Shown in pieces: positions 25,644-34,982 of a stretch of 64,000 nucleotides of DNA. A model generated the notes under the pieces. The model saw nothing but the letters and a program-made list of their open reading frames with translations. It made no database searches and was not told the origin of the DNA. Source of the stretch: Bacteroidia bacterium (lineage in GTDB: Bacteria > Bacteroidota > Bacteroidia > UKL13-3); NCBI GenBank assembly GCA_021740845.1, contig JAIOYZ010000006.1:62001-126000 (forward strand). The letters are read 5' to 3'. Position 1 is the first letter of the stretch; each line of letters starts with the position of its first letter. Made by a program: the position numbers and the translations under genes.

Positions 25644-25669
25644 GCTTTTCTAAGATTGTATCCTATTTA

Positions 25670-26620
25670 TTATTGAACCAAATTCAATTGAATCATTTTT
25701 TTTAGTAAAAACCTGCTAAAAAACAATGGGCATGACGCTAAAATCCAGGCACCAGAAAGTTTGATATTTGAATCCAACTTCTTTAAGCGTTCATCTTTAA
25801 AAAATTTTCTTGCATTTTTTAGTGTTCCATTTTTAATATTTCCCATTACACTTAGAAAAAGTAATTTGGCAATAAATGTTTCAAAGTCCAATTTGTATGA
25901 TTTCCAATCAGAAGTTTCATAAAACAACGCTTCAAACAAATTTATAACAGGGGGTTCTTCTAATACCTTGACAGGCACATCCGCTCTATTGTTTGCATTT
26001 CTATTATAAGTTGACCCAATATACTCGCCAATTACCACCTTTTCTTTTTGGAATATTTTAGACCAAAGTAAAATATCCTCACCATTAGAAATGCCTTCAT
26101 CAAAACCACTCATCTCCATTAGAATATTTTTTGGAATGCAAACTGAATTAGAATTGACTGGAACGTCGGCCTTCACAAATGCCCGATAAAAATTGGGATG
26201 TTGATATACTTTATTCTTAATGTCACCCTTCAAGTATTTGGCCAATCTCAGGTTTCCATTTGACTCAACAATTTTGTAGGAATTAGAAACCAAACCTGCA
26301 TTTGGAAACGCATCTATTAGTTTTTTCAATTCCAGCAAATTATCAGGCTCCCATAAATCATCGCCATCTAAAAAAGTTATCCAATTATTTTTAGCCAAGG
26401 AAATCCCCTTATTTCTAGCTGCAGAAACACCTTGCTTTTTTTCTGATACCAATTGAATCCTCTTATCATTAATTTTCGAAACAATAGTAATTCCATTGTC
26501 TGTTGAATTATTATCTACAACAATCAATTCAAAATCAACATAGGTTTGGTTCAAAACAGAAACGATTGTTCTTTCAATTGAATTGGCCTTATTGTATAAT
26601 GGAATTATTATGGAAAACAT
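25670..26620 (-). CDS. Glycosyltransferase family 2
   Basis: A 316-residue GT2 enzyme: FSIIIPLYNKANSIERTI, LIVVDNNSTDN, GVSAARNKGI and the metal-binding FLDGDDLW are all in order in the first 100 residues, as in many O-unit glycosyltransferases. The last 100 residues are helical and less conserved. It is the first glycosyltransferase gene after the chain-length gene and 26 bases upstream of the polymerase gene. Confidence 0.92.
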   Translation of the reverse strand: MFSIIIPLYNKANSIERTIVSVLNQTYVDFELIVVDNNSTDNGITIVSKINDKRIQLVSEKKQGVSAARNKGISLAKNNWITFLDGDDLWEPDNLLELKKLIDAFPNAGLVSNSYKIVESNGNLRLAKYLKGDIKNKVYQHPNFYRAFVKADVPVNSNSVCIPKNILMEMSGFDEGISNGEDILLWSKIFQKEKVVIGEYIGSTYNRNANNRADVPVKVLEEPPVINLFEALFYETSDWKSYKLDFETFIAKLLFLSVMGNIKNGTLKNARKFFKDERLKKLDSNIKLSGAWILASCPLFFSRFLLKKMIQLNLVQ

Positions 26621-26655
26621 ATTTGAATAAAATAAAACTTAGACACCGAATTACT

Positions 26656-27738
26656 TTAATTAAGTAATTGAGGGATTTTTTTTCTATTAATAAACAAATA
26701 AACTGTTGTCCATAATCCCACCCCAAAAATAAACATCACAAATGCACCAAGAAAACCAAACAATGGAGCACTTTTCTCTTTTTTAACTAAGGGAGCAAAA
26801 GGCTGATCAACCAACTGAAATACGGGTTTTTCTTGATCCAAATTAAACTTGGCAATTTCCTTGTTCTTAATAATTTCGGCATACATGATATTTAGTAATT
26901 CTGCCTCTTTTCTCAAGCGCGCTTCTGGCAATCTACCTTGATATTTAAACACATTAAAAGCTGCATCTCCTGCAACTGCTGTTTCCTGCTCTTTCTCCAT
27001 CATAAGAGCCTTTATAGAATCTGCCTTTTGACTAATTAATTGGTAGTTTTCTAATAAATTTTTGGTAGTAGAGTATTCATAAAACTCTATTGCTTTTTGG
27101 TAAATGGCATTCACAAAGGTCATAGAAAGTTCTTCGTTCCGTGATTCAAAATCAATGGTTAATATTCCACTATTAGATGACCCAACAAAAGAGTTAGAAT
27201 TCTTTTTCACGGTTTCAAATTTCATTCTATTAGATTCCCTTAAAATCAATAAAATTTGATTCATGGCCTTTTGTTCTTGGAAGTTTGCATCATCCACATG
27301 CTTCGAGGAAAAGCCAATAAAATCATCCATTAGGGTATCGCTTTTCCAGGCATTGTTTACATGCAATGTTTTGGCTAAAACATCCCCAATTCTTTCTTTC
27401 GAATTACCAAAAGGGGCTAACATTGCTTCGCCTAAAATTCGTTTAGTTGACAATAAAAACAAAATTTTATCTTCTGTTATTCCAGGGCCATTACCACCCA
27501 TTCCTAATTGACCAGCCAATGCGCTCAGAGGGTTGCCAGAAAACGATTTGGTTTCATTTATCATAAAACTCAAATTGGCTTTGTAGTATGGTTTATAATT
27601 GAAAGAATAGAATAAACCTAGTCCTAAACCTATTAATCCAATGAACAATATTATTCGTATTCTTCTTTTTAAATAAGCTAGATATTCTTTAAAAAACAGG
27701 CTTAAATTTTCCATGTTAGCACCTTTTTCCATATCCAT
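26656..27738 (-). CDS. Wzz-like polysaccharide chain-length/co-polymerase protein
   Basis: A 360-residue inner-membrane protein with the Wzz layout: N-terminal helix (about residues 27-48), a periplasmic coiled-coil domain, the Pro-rich VDQPFAPLVKKEKSAP segment and a second helix near the C-terminus (about 330-350). There is no Walker motif or Tyr-rich tail, so no fused tyrosine kinase. Three in-frame ATGs (27738, 27732, 27714) are possible; 27738 leaves a 2-base gap to the exporter gene, 27714 gives the start MENLSLFFKEYL and looks equally natural. Confidence 0.88.
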   Translation of the reverse strand: MDMEKGANMENLSLFFKEYLAYLKRRIRIILFIGLIGLGLGLFYSFNYKPYYKANLSFMINETKSFSGNPLSALAGQLGMGGNGPGITEDKILFLLSTKRILGEAMLAPFGNSKERIGDVLAKTLHVNNAWKSDTLMDDFIGFSSKHVDDANFQEQKAMNQILLILRESNRMKFETVKKNSNSFVGSSNSGILTIDFESRNEELSMTFVNAIYQKAIEFYEYSTTKNLLENYQLISQKADSIKALMMEKEQETAVAGDAAFNVFKYQGRLPEARLRKEAELLNIMYAEIIKNKEIAKFNLDQEKPVFQLVDQPFAPLVKKEKSAPLFGFLGAFVMFIFGVGLWTTVYLFINRKKIPQLLN

Positions 27739-27740
27739 AT

Positions 27741-30206
27741 TTACTTCAAAAGGGTTGAAAGAATTACCAGCATACTAGTTAAACTGGTTGCAATTGAAAT
27801 CACTTCCACGGTAGACAGATTTTTCTTTTCGTCTTTAATTGGAATTACAATTTCCGAACCGGGCTTTATTTTTGGATAAAACTTAAAGAACAAAAAGCTT
27901 TTTGTATCATTGGCTGTTCCATTGGCATAAACCACATATGAACGTTTTTTCAAAGCCTGAGAACTAAATCCACCAGCTTGCGAAACATAGGTTTTTAGAG
28001 AGGCGCGTTTATCGTAACGTAGGCGAACGGGATACAAAACTTGGCCACTCACCAAAACGGTTTGTTTAATTATGGGAATTTCCAAAATATCATTTTCCAT
28101 TAAAAACAAATCTCCTTTGGAGCCTGGATTCTTTAATATCTTATCTAAATTTATTCCAACAATATCTGTGGTGCGCTCCATTTCTTTTTCAATCTCTTCA
28201 CTTAATTTGGTGGTATCCTTACTCAATTTTCGCAAAGCCTCCAATTTATTTTCTTTAACAACTAAATCTTGGAAAGTATTACTCTTTGGCCTAATTAAAA
28301 TTGCTCCTTCTGGAAAGCCTCTAGCGGTTAAACCACCTGCCCTTTTAATCACATCTGAAATGCGTTCATTTCCTTTCGCTAAAACATAGGTTCCCGGAAA
28401 CATCACTTGCCCATTTACCACTACCTGCTTTTGCTTTTGGTAACTTGGCTGTGGGAAAATAGTAACTACATCAAATGGTTTCAAAAGCACTTCGCTTTCA
28501 CCTTTTAAATCTTTTTGAATGGAAATAGTTGTAATTTTAGAAAGCTCGGTTTGAGGATTTTTTCTGTCTACATTGTAACTTCTTTCCGAAATTTGAATAT
28601 TCTCCAAAGAGGCCGATTCTTTTAATCCTCCAGCCAAAATGATTAAATCCTCTACTCGCATATTTTCTGCATAAGGATAAATACCTGGCTTCATTACTGG
28701 ACCATTTATGGTTATGGTATAATTCTCTCTCATTTCCAATTTGGAAACAATGGTAATTTTATCTTCCCGTTTCAATTCAAGGTCTTTGGTTCCCTTAATT
28801 ATTTCAAGCAAATCCACCGAAATAACCTCCATAGAATTGTCGTCCTTTTTTCGCAAAACTGTTGCACGGGTCATAAAGGCATCTTCCTTTAATCCATCTG
28901 CATTTTTTATTAAACTACTTAAGGTTTTATTACTTTCAAGACTAAAGTACCCTGGTCTAAATACTGCTCCTTCAATAGCAATTCTATTTTCAAATCTGCT
29001 TAATACACTGTCAATGGTAAACACATCTCCATTTTTGGGTTGGAAGCTTACATACATTGCCTTATCAATATCTGAAATGCTTTTTTGTGAGCCAGTATTT
29101 CTTACTACCTTTATTCGTTCTGTATAAGCAACTGGAGAAAAGCCTCCTGCAAAATTCAATAATTGAGAAAGAGTTTCTTTATCTTTCATTTCAAAAAAAC
29201 CTTCTCTTTTTGTAAACCCTTTTACCTCCACCCTATTTTCATAAGGTTCTACTTTTATAACATCTTGATCTTTTAATGGAATATTTCCTTTGCTATTACC
29301 ATTTAAAAGAAAATCATACATATCTATTTTGGCAATAACCTTATTTCCTCTAACCAATTTAATATTTCTGAAGGAACCATTTAAATTTGGACCACCAGAG
29401 GCATACAAGGCATTAAAAACAGTGGCCAAAGAAGGAAGGGAATAGGTTCCAGGTAAAGTTACTTCACCTAAAATAATAACCTTAATACTTCTTATGCTTC
29501 CTAAATTTACAGATACAGAAGTTTGGCCTGAACCAATTCTTGGATAAACACTAATGAGTTTGTTTCTAATTTTTATTTGTGCTTGCTCAACTGTTAAACC
29601 TGCTACCAGCACCGGACCTAAATTTGGAATTCTAACTTGGCCTTCTGGGCTAACTACCAATCTGTAACTCTGCTCGGAATACCCAAAAATATCAATCAAC
29701 AATTCATCATCAGGACCCAATTGGTAATTAACAGGTGTGGCCATTTTTAAATTCGGTTCAAAACTTAATTTAGGATTATTGAATAATTCTGAACCAAATA
29801 TTTTTGGAATCAAAATTTCAAATGGATTTCCTTCATCCAAACTTCTGTTAACGCGGGAGTTATTATCAGCATTATCCTCCTTAATTGCATTTTGGTTTGA
29901 ACCAAGTGATTTGTCTTTGGCAAGAATTTCCTCCAACCTAACTTTAAATTTAGCAATTTCAGCTTCCGGCATTTTCCTCTTTTGCAATTCATACTCGATG
30001 TCTTGCTGGGTATAACCACTATTTAAAAATTGAACATAAAAATTCTTGATTTGGTCGTCATTTAATTCATCTACTTTTAATGAGGCTAAATTTTGACCTT
30101 GAATCTTCATTTGCTGTGCATTGGCTGAAGAGGAAAGAATTAGTGATAATAACACCAAGAATACTCGTAACCAACTGCAATTAGTCTTTTTAAACCTATT
30201 ATACAT
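27741..30206 (-). CDS. SLBB-domain polysaccharide export protein (Wza-type)
   Basis: An 821-residue outer-membrane or periplasmic exporter: signal peptide (about 1-31), a helical region, a Poly_export domain beginning at YQLGPDDELLIDIFGY, several SLBB domains (clear restarts at VIILGEVTLPGTYSL, VEVKGFTKREGFF, IAIEGAVFRPGYF, ITINGPVMKPGIY, VVVNGQVMFPGTY, VLVSGQVLYPVRL) and a C-terminal hydrophobic helix. Wza is a lipoprotein with fewer SLBB repeats; here no lipobox cysteine is visible at the signal cleavage site (ANAQQ). It is the first gene of the exopolysaccharide operon. Confidence 0.92.
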   Translation of the reverse strand: MYNRFKKTNCSWLRVFLVLLSLILSSSANAQQMKIQGQNLASLKVDELNDDQIKNFYVQFLNSGYTQQDIEYELQKRKMPEAEIAKFKVRLEEILAKDKSLGSNQNAIKEDNADNNSRVNRSLDEGNPFEILIPKIFGSELFNNPKLSFEPNLKMATPVNYQLGPDDELLIDIFGYSEQSYRLVVSPEGQVRIPNLGPVLVAGLTVEQAQIKIRNKLISVYPRIGSGQTSVSVNLGSIRSIKVIILGEVTLPGTYSLPSLATVFNALYASGGPNLNGSFRNIKLVRGNKVIAKIDMYDFLLNGNSKGNIPLKDQDVIKVEPYENRVEVKGFTKREGFFEMKDKETLSQLLNFAGGFSPVAYTERIKVVRNTGSQKSISDIDKAMYVSFQPKNGDVFTIDSVLSRFENRIAIEGAVFRPGYFSLESNKTLSSLIKNADGLKEDAFMTRATVLRKKDDNSMEVISVDLLEIIKGTKDLELKREDKITIVSKLEMRENYTITINGPVMKPGIYPYAENMRVEDLIILAGGLKESASLENIQISERSYNVDRKNPQTELSKITTISIQKDLKGESEVLLKPFDVVTIFPQPSYQKQKQVVVNGQVMFPGTYVLAKGNERISDVIKRAGGLTARGFPEGAILIRPKSNTFQDLVVKENKLEALRKLSKDTTKLSEEIEKEMERTTDIVGINLDKILKNPGSKGDLFLMENDILEIPIIKQTVLVSGQVLYPVRLRYDKRASLKTYVSQAGGFSSQALKKRSYVVYANGTANDTKSFLFFKFYPKIKPGSEIVIPIKDEKKNLSTVEVISIATSLTSMLVILSTLLK

Positions 30207-30375
30207 GCCTACCTTTTTAGTTTAGATTGCCGCAAATTAGCCAAAATGGTCAATTTTTTCCTATTAAAATCCAAGTGAAGCAACTTTTCCCAATAATTAA
30301 TGCACTTCTCTTATATTCGTGGCACTTTTAAGGATATTATTTTAAAGGTAAATAGCTCATTATAAAAAGGAATAC

Positions 30376-32652
30376 ATGTTTAATAAAACTATACTCGTTT
30401 CGATTTTCTTTCTGTTTTCATTTTCAATTGTGGCTCAAACCGGAGAAATAAGAGGCTTTGTTTACGACAAAGAAACCGGGGAACCCATTATTTTTACCAA
30501 TGTAATTATTAAGGAATTAATGCTTGGCAAGTCTACAGATGCCAATGGATTTTATTCTCTTTCTAAGGTAAAACCAGGCACTTATACCTTAATGTGTTTT
30601 AGCTTGGGTTATGATACCACTTTTGCAAAAATCAATTTGGCTCAAGGTAGAATTGTTACCCAAAACTTGTATTTGGTTTCCAAAAAGTTTGAACTCAATA
30701 CTATTGAAATTAAGGCCGACAGGCAAAAAGTAAAAGAGAATGTAAATATTTCTACCAATGTTATTACGCAAAAAGAATTAAAACAATTACCAACTTTTGG
30801 TGGTGAACCCGATTTGGTTCAATACCTACAAGTATTGCCAGGTGTAAACTTTAGTGGTGATCAAGGGGGCCAATTGTATGTGAGAGGCGGTCCTCCGGTT
30901 ATGAATAAAGTGATGATTGATGGAATGATAATTTACAATCCTTTTCACAGCATTGGTTTGTTTTCTGTATTTGATGCCGATATCATTAGAAATGCAGATG
31001 TAAGTACAGGCGGTTTTAATGCACAATATGGAGGCAGAATTAGTGGGATTATTGATGTTACCACCCGCGAGGGAGATAAAAAACGCTTTTCGGGAAAGGT
31101 GGCTGTTAATCCCATAACCGCAAAAATTTTATTGGAAGGTCCTTTGAGAAAATTTACAGAAGATGGTGGTAGTGCTTCTTATGTATTATCCTATAAAACT
31201 TCCTATCTAGATAAAACATCCAAATCTTTGTATAGTTATGCTGATGCTGTAAATGGTCTTCCTTATTCCTTCAATGATATTTACGGAAAAATTTCTAATA
31301 TCTCTCCTAATGGGAGCCGTATTAATTTATTTGGATTTAGGTTTACAGACAATACCAATTTTCCATCCAATCAATACTCATGGGTATCTAATGGTTTTGG
31401 AGGAAACATGCTTGTAATTCCTGATGGTTCCAATACTTTGATTAATGCCAATTTGGGTTATTCAAATTATAAAATGGACCAAAAAACTGCGGATAATCTG
31501 CCAAGAGAAAGTAGTATTAGTAGCTTTAATGCCAGTATAAATTTCACCAATTTTATTGGAAAAGACGATGTTAAATATGGGTTTGAGGCTATTGGATTTT
31601 CTACCAATTACAATTACACCAATGCCTATGGAAGAATCTTGTCACAAGACGATTACTCTTCTGAAATACATACCTTTTTTAAATACAGAAAAGTTTGGAA
31701 CAGGTTAGTTGTTGAGCCAGGCTTAAGGGCAATTTATTATGCATCATTAACAGAAGGTAGTTTTGAACCAAGGCTCGGAATGAAATACAATTTGACCAGT
31801 GCAATCCGTTTGAAATTAGCTGCTGGAACGTATTCTCAAAACTTAATGTCGGCCACAAGCGACCAGGATGTAGTAAATTTATTTTATGGATTTTTATCAA
31901 GCCCAGACAGAGTAAACAGTGATATTAGAAGACAAAAAGCACAACATTTAGTGGTAGGAACAGAAATTGATTTGGGTAGAGATATTGAGATTAATATAGA
32001 AGGGTTTGTTAAGAATTTCACCCAAATAACCAATATCAATAGAGACAAACTTTACGATGATAATCAGGCCAACCAATATTTAGATTATTATTTACGTGGC
32101 GATGTAATTAAAGAAACTGGAAAAGCATATGGTGGTGATGCCCGTTTAAAATACGAGCACAAAAGCATTTATTTCTGGGCAGTTTATTCCTTAACTTTTG
32201 TTACAAGAAACGATGGAAGGAGAGATTATACGCCAAGTTTTGACAGACGACATAATATCAATTTAGTTTTTAGTTACACCTTTGGTGACCGCAAAAGTTG
32301 GAGTGTAAATTCACGTTGGAATTTTGGTTCAGGCTTTCCTTTTACCCAAACACAAGGATTCTATGAAAATGTAAACTTTAATGGTGGTGTAGGCACCAAT
32401 GTTAATAATCAAAATGGAAATTTAGGTATTTACTTTACAGATATCAATACGGGCCGACTTCCTTATTTTCATAGATTAGACGCCTCAATTTCCAAGAAAT
32501 ACAAATTGTCTAAACACCAGTCTATGAGCTTTACGCTTTCTGCCACCAATGTTTACAACAGAGACAATATTTTTTACTTTGATCGCTTAAATTACAAGAG
32601 AATTAATCAGCTTCCTATAATGCCAACTTTAGGGTTTAACTATACTTTTTAA
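30376..32652 (+). CDS. TonB-dependent receptor with CarboxypepD-like domain
   Basis: A 758-residue outer-membrane receptor: signal peptide (1-20), carboxypeptidase-regulatory-like domain (about 22-110, GEIRGFVYDKETGEPI), plug (QYLQVLPGVNFSGDQGGQLYVRGG, MIDGMIIYNPFH, GGFNAQYGGRISGIIDVTTREG) and a barrel ending in NYTF. The plug lacks SusC features. It is divergent from the exopolysaccharide operon with 169 bases between them. Its last 24 bases overlap the end of the convergent GT39 gene. The ligand is unknown. Confidence 0.9.
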   Translation: MFNKTILVSIFFLFSFSIVAQTGEIRGFVYDKETGEPIIFTNVIIKELMLGKSTDANGFYSLSKVKPGTYTLMCFSLGYDTTFAKINLAQGRIVTQNLYLVSKKFELNTIEIKADRQKVKENVNISTNVITQKELKQLPTFGGEPDLVQYLQVLPGVNFSGDQGGQLYVRGGPPVMNKVMIDGMIIYNPFHSIGLFSVFDADIIRNADVSTGGFNAQYGGRISGIIDVTTREGDKKRFSGKVAVNPITAKILLEGPLRKFTEDGGSASYVLSYKTSYLDKTSKSLYSYADAVNGLPYSFNDIYGKISNISPNGSRINLFGFRFTDNTNFPSNQYSWVSNGFGGNMLVIPDGSNTLINANLGYSNYKMDQKTADNLPRESSISSFNASINFTNFIGKDDVKYGFEAIGFSTNYNYTNAYGRILSQDDYSSEIHTFFKYRKVWNRLVVEPGLRAIYYASLTEGSFEPRLGMKYNLTSAIRLKLAAGTYSQNLMSATSDQDVVNLFYGFLSSPDRVNSDIRRQKAQHLVVGTEIDLGRDIEINIEGFVKNFTQITNINRDKLYDDNQANQYLDYYLRGDVIKETGKAYGGDARLKYEHKSIYFWAVYSLTFVTRNDGRRDYTPSFDRRHNINLVFSYTFGDRKSWSVNSRWNFGSGFPFTQTQGFYENVNFNGGVGTNVNNQNGNLGIYFTDINTGRLPYFHRLDASISKKYKLSKHQSMSFTLSATNVYNRDNIFYFDRLNYKRINQLPIMPTLGFNYTF

Positions 32653-34290
32653 AGTACTGTCTGAACCAAGGCGCTCATAAAACACAAAGCCACCCTTGCG
32701 ACCTATTTCTTTCATTTCTGAATTAATATGGTCGTTGATATTATTGATATGTAAACTAAAATAGGCAGGTTTATCTAAGTTTCCTGTTTGCATCCAATGC
32801 GCATCTAGTGAAAGCGAATTAGAAGGTATTTGCTTTTGAGAATAAAAGTATTGAGCATAACTTTTATATCCTAAAGTTTCTACATACACATCTTTACCCT
32901 GAAGACTTTGAAAAAATTGAATGGCAGGACCTTGGCTATATTTCTCAATATTTACGGCTAAAGCTATTAATAGAGTAGGAATCAAGAAGGAGGTAAAAAG
33001 CAAATATTGTAAGCTTGCACGCATCATTTGTTTATTTCTATAACAATACATGGTATAAAAGGTTAACAAAAGCAAAGCCACTCCAGGCAGGCTTTCATAA
33101 CCTGTCCAACCACCATCTATAGAAAGTGAAGCCACTGCAAAATCATCCTTGATATAGGGAATTAGTTCGTCCTTAAAATAATCAATTAATGGCAAAATTA
33201 TGAAAGCCAAAGCCAAAACAATCCCGATAACCGAAAACAAAATTCTTTGGATCAAACCTAACTTAACTTGTGCCTTTTGCCATGATTCTAAATATTGGGC
33301 AGCGAGGAAAGTTAAGGGCAAATAACACAAAGAACTGTAATGAACAATCTTAGTTTCAACAATAGAAAACAAAATTAAAACCACCCAAAAGAACAATTGC
33401 ATCATTTTATGAAAATCTTTTTGAGGTGCATTATTTTGTTGCTTTGAGCCATTGATTAAAAATGGCAAAGCAAATACCGATGCAGGAAAACACCCCAACA
33501 ACAAAACCACAGGATGATACCAAAAAGGCTGTCCATGCCCTGCAACCGGATTCAAAAACAGGTCGGCTTGGTACTTTATAAATTCAACCAAAAAACTTGG
33601 GCCACTTTGCCAAGTTTCAACACCAAACCAAAGTGCACTTACAAGTAAGGCGCTTAAAGTTGCAAAGGCTAAATCCTTCCAAAGAAAAAACTTTTTAAAT
33701 TTAGTTAGGATCAAAAAGACTAAAAATAACAAAACAACTACCACCACCGCTACCGGACCTTTAGTAATAATTGCCAAACCAATAAACATACCTAAAAGCC
33801 AAGCATGTTTGCTTAATTGGTTTTGGGTGTATAGAAACAATTGATAAACCGCAGAGAAAATAAATAGGTTATAAATTGGATCAATAATACCTGTTTTAAA
33901 ATACAAGTGAGGCGTAATAGAGCCAGAAATAAAAAGCACCCACCAAAATGCCATTTGGGTGCTAAACCACTTTTTACCAATATTAAAAACCAACAACAAA
34001 GTAGCAATTCCAACCAAAGCATTTGGGAACCTTGCAGCAAACTCATTTACTCCAAAAACCTTCATACTTAAGGCTTGTAGCCAAAAGAACAAAGGCGGCT
34101 TTTCCATAAAAGGCTTAAAATTAATTTGCACTTTTTGGTAATTACCAGTAAGAAGCATTTCTCTTGCAGATTCAGCAAAATTCACTTCATCCCAATCAAA
34201 CAAATGCACTGAACCTAAAAATGGAACAAACAAAATAAGTCCCCAAATAAAAACTAGGATGCGATCATATTTAAAAAGAATGTCTTTCAT
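32629..34290 (-). CDS. GT39/ArnT-type lipid-linked glycosyltransferase
   Basis: A 553-residue inner-membrane enzyme with 11-13 helices. The first periplasmic loop carries FDWDEVNFAESAREM with the acidic pair expected for catalysis in the PMT/ArnT family, followed by KPFMEKPPLFFWLQAL, a signature of ArnT-like enzymes that transfer a sugar from a polyprenyl phosphate donor to lipid A or other acceptors. Its start overlaps the PAP2 gene by 4 bases, so the two form an operon. Substrate unproven. Confidence 0.9.
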   Translation of the reverse strand: MKDILFKYDRILVFIWGLILFVPFLGSVHLFDWDEVNFAESAREMLLTGNYQKVQINFKPFMEKPPLFFWLQALSMKVFGVNEFAARFPNALVGIATLLLVFNIGKKWFSTQMAFWWVLFISGSITPHLYFKTGIIDPIYNLFIFSAVYQLFLYTQNQLSKHAWLLGMFIGLAIITKGPVAVVVVVLLFLVFLILTKFKKFFLWKDLAFATLSALLVSALWFGVETWQSGPSFLVEFIKYQADLFLNPVAGHGQPFWYHPVVLLLGCFPASVFALPFLINGSKQQNNAPQKDFHKMMQLFFWVVLILFSIVETKIVHYSSLCYLPLTFLAAQYLESWQKAQVKLGLIQRILFSVIGIVLALAFIILPLIDYFKDELIPYIKDDFAVASLSIDGGWTGYESLPGVALLLLTFYTMYCYRNKQMMRASLQYLLFTSFLIPTLLIALAVNIEKYSQGPAIQFFQSLQGKDVYVETLGYKSYAQYFYSQKQIPSNSLSLDAHWMQTGNLDKPAYFSLHINNINDHINSEMKEIGRKGGFVFYERLGSDSTLKSIVKP

Positions 34291-34922
34291 TTATTAAATC
34301 TTTTAAAAAGGATATTCAGCCTTCCATTTTGATACACATACAAGTAAATTAATAAGGTAATTGTGGTTCCAATTATAGAACCTATACAAGTATCAATAAG
34401 AAAATGCTGTAACAAATATATTCTTGTAAATGCAGTAAATACAGCCAATCCAAGAAAAAATAATTTCAAGGATTTATTTTGAACCAAAAAACTTAGGCCC
34501 GCAAAAAAGGAAAAGGCAGAAGTGGTGTGTCCAGAGGGAAAACTATTTTTTAAAACCCATTCTGCACCTGGAATATAATAATAAGAATTTGGAGGAAGCT
34601 CCCTTAAATAAAACAAAGGTCGGTAATGATCAGCAAAAACAAAATTCTTGAGAGCTTGGGTCAAACCAGAACTTACCAGATATGAAATTAAAAGATATAC
34701 TGCAATTTTAGGTTTATAAAAAAACAAGCTTAAGCATACTAAAACTATAAAGATTCCATCACCGAAATAGGTTCCATAAAGGCAAATAAAATCAAGAAAA
34801 TAATTATGGTATTGGTTGACCCAAAGGCTTATTGAAAGTTGAGAATATTGTATTTGAAATATTAACAAAATCAATAAAACACTAACCAGTCCATACAAAA
34901 AGAAATCCTTACGCCAACTCAT
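34287..34922 (-). CDS. PAP2-superfamily lipid phosphatase
   Basis: A 211-residue membrane phosphatase with six helices and complete catalytic blocks: KNFVFADHYRP, the SFPSGHTT block and TRIYLLQHFLIDT (Arg, His and Asp in place). ATG 34922 (MSWRKDF) is chosen over an in-frame ATG at 34949 because the latter lies inside the terminator of the upstream operon. Coupled to the GT39 gene, it may recycle a lipid-phosphate by-product or trim lipid A; this is inferred from pairing only. Confidence 0.88.
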   Translation of the reverse strand: MSWRKDFFLYGLVSVLLILLIFQIQYSQLSISLWVNQYHNYFLDFICLYGTYFGDGIFIVLVCLSLFFYKPKIAVYLLISYLVSSGLTQALKNFVFADHYRPLFYLRELPPNSYYYIPGAEWVLKNSFPSGHTTSAFSFFAGLSFLVQNKSLKLFFLGLAVFTAFTRIYLLQHFLIDTCIGSIIGTTITLLIYLYVYQNGRLNILFKRFNK

Positions 34923-34939
34923 GGCAGCAATATTAAAAC

Positions 34940-34973
34940 AAAAATGCAAATCCTGAATAGAATTTGCATTTTT
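34940..34973 (-). terminator. Rho-independent terminator of the SusCD operon
   Basis: Stem AAAAATGCAAAT / ATTTGCATTTTT with a roughly 10-base loop. Read leftwards the stem continues into TTTTTGTTTTAAT. It lies about 10 bases past the stop of the last gene of the SusC-SusD operon (34983) and just upstream of the PAP2 start. Confidence 0.75.
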
Positions 34974-34982
34974 GATAATTTG

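Noticed and set aside
34923-34949. ATG 34949 as the start of the second PAP2 protein.
   Set aside because: It falls inside the terminator of the upstream operon, and the added residues are not typical of the family; ATG 34922 fits better.
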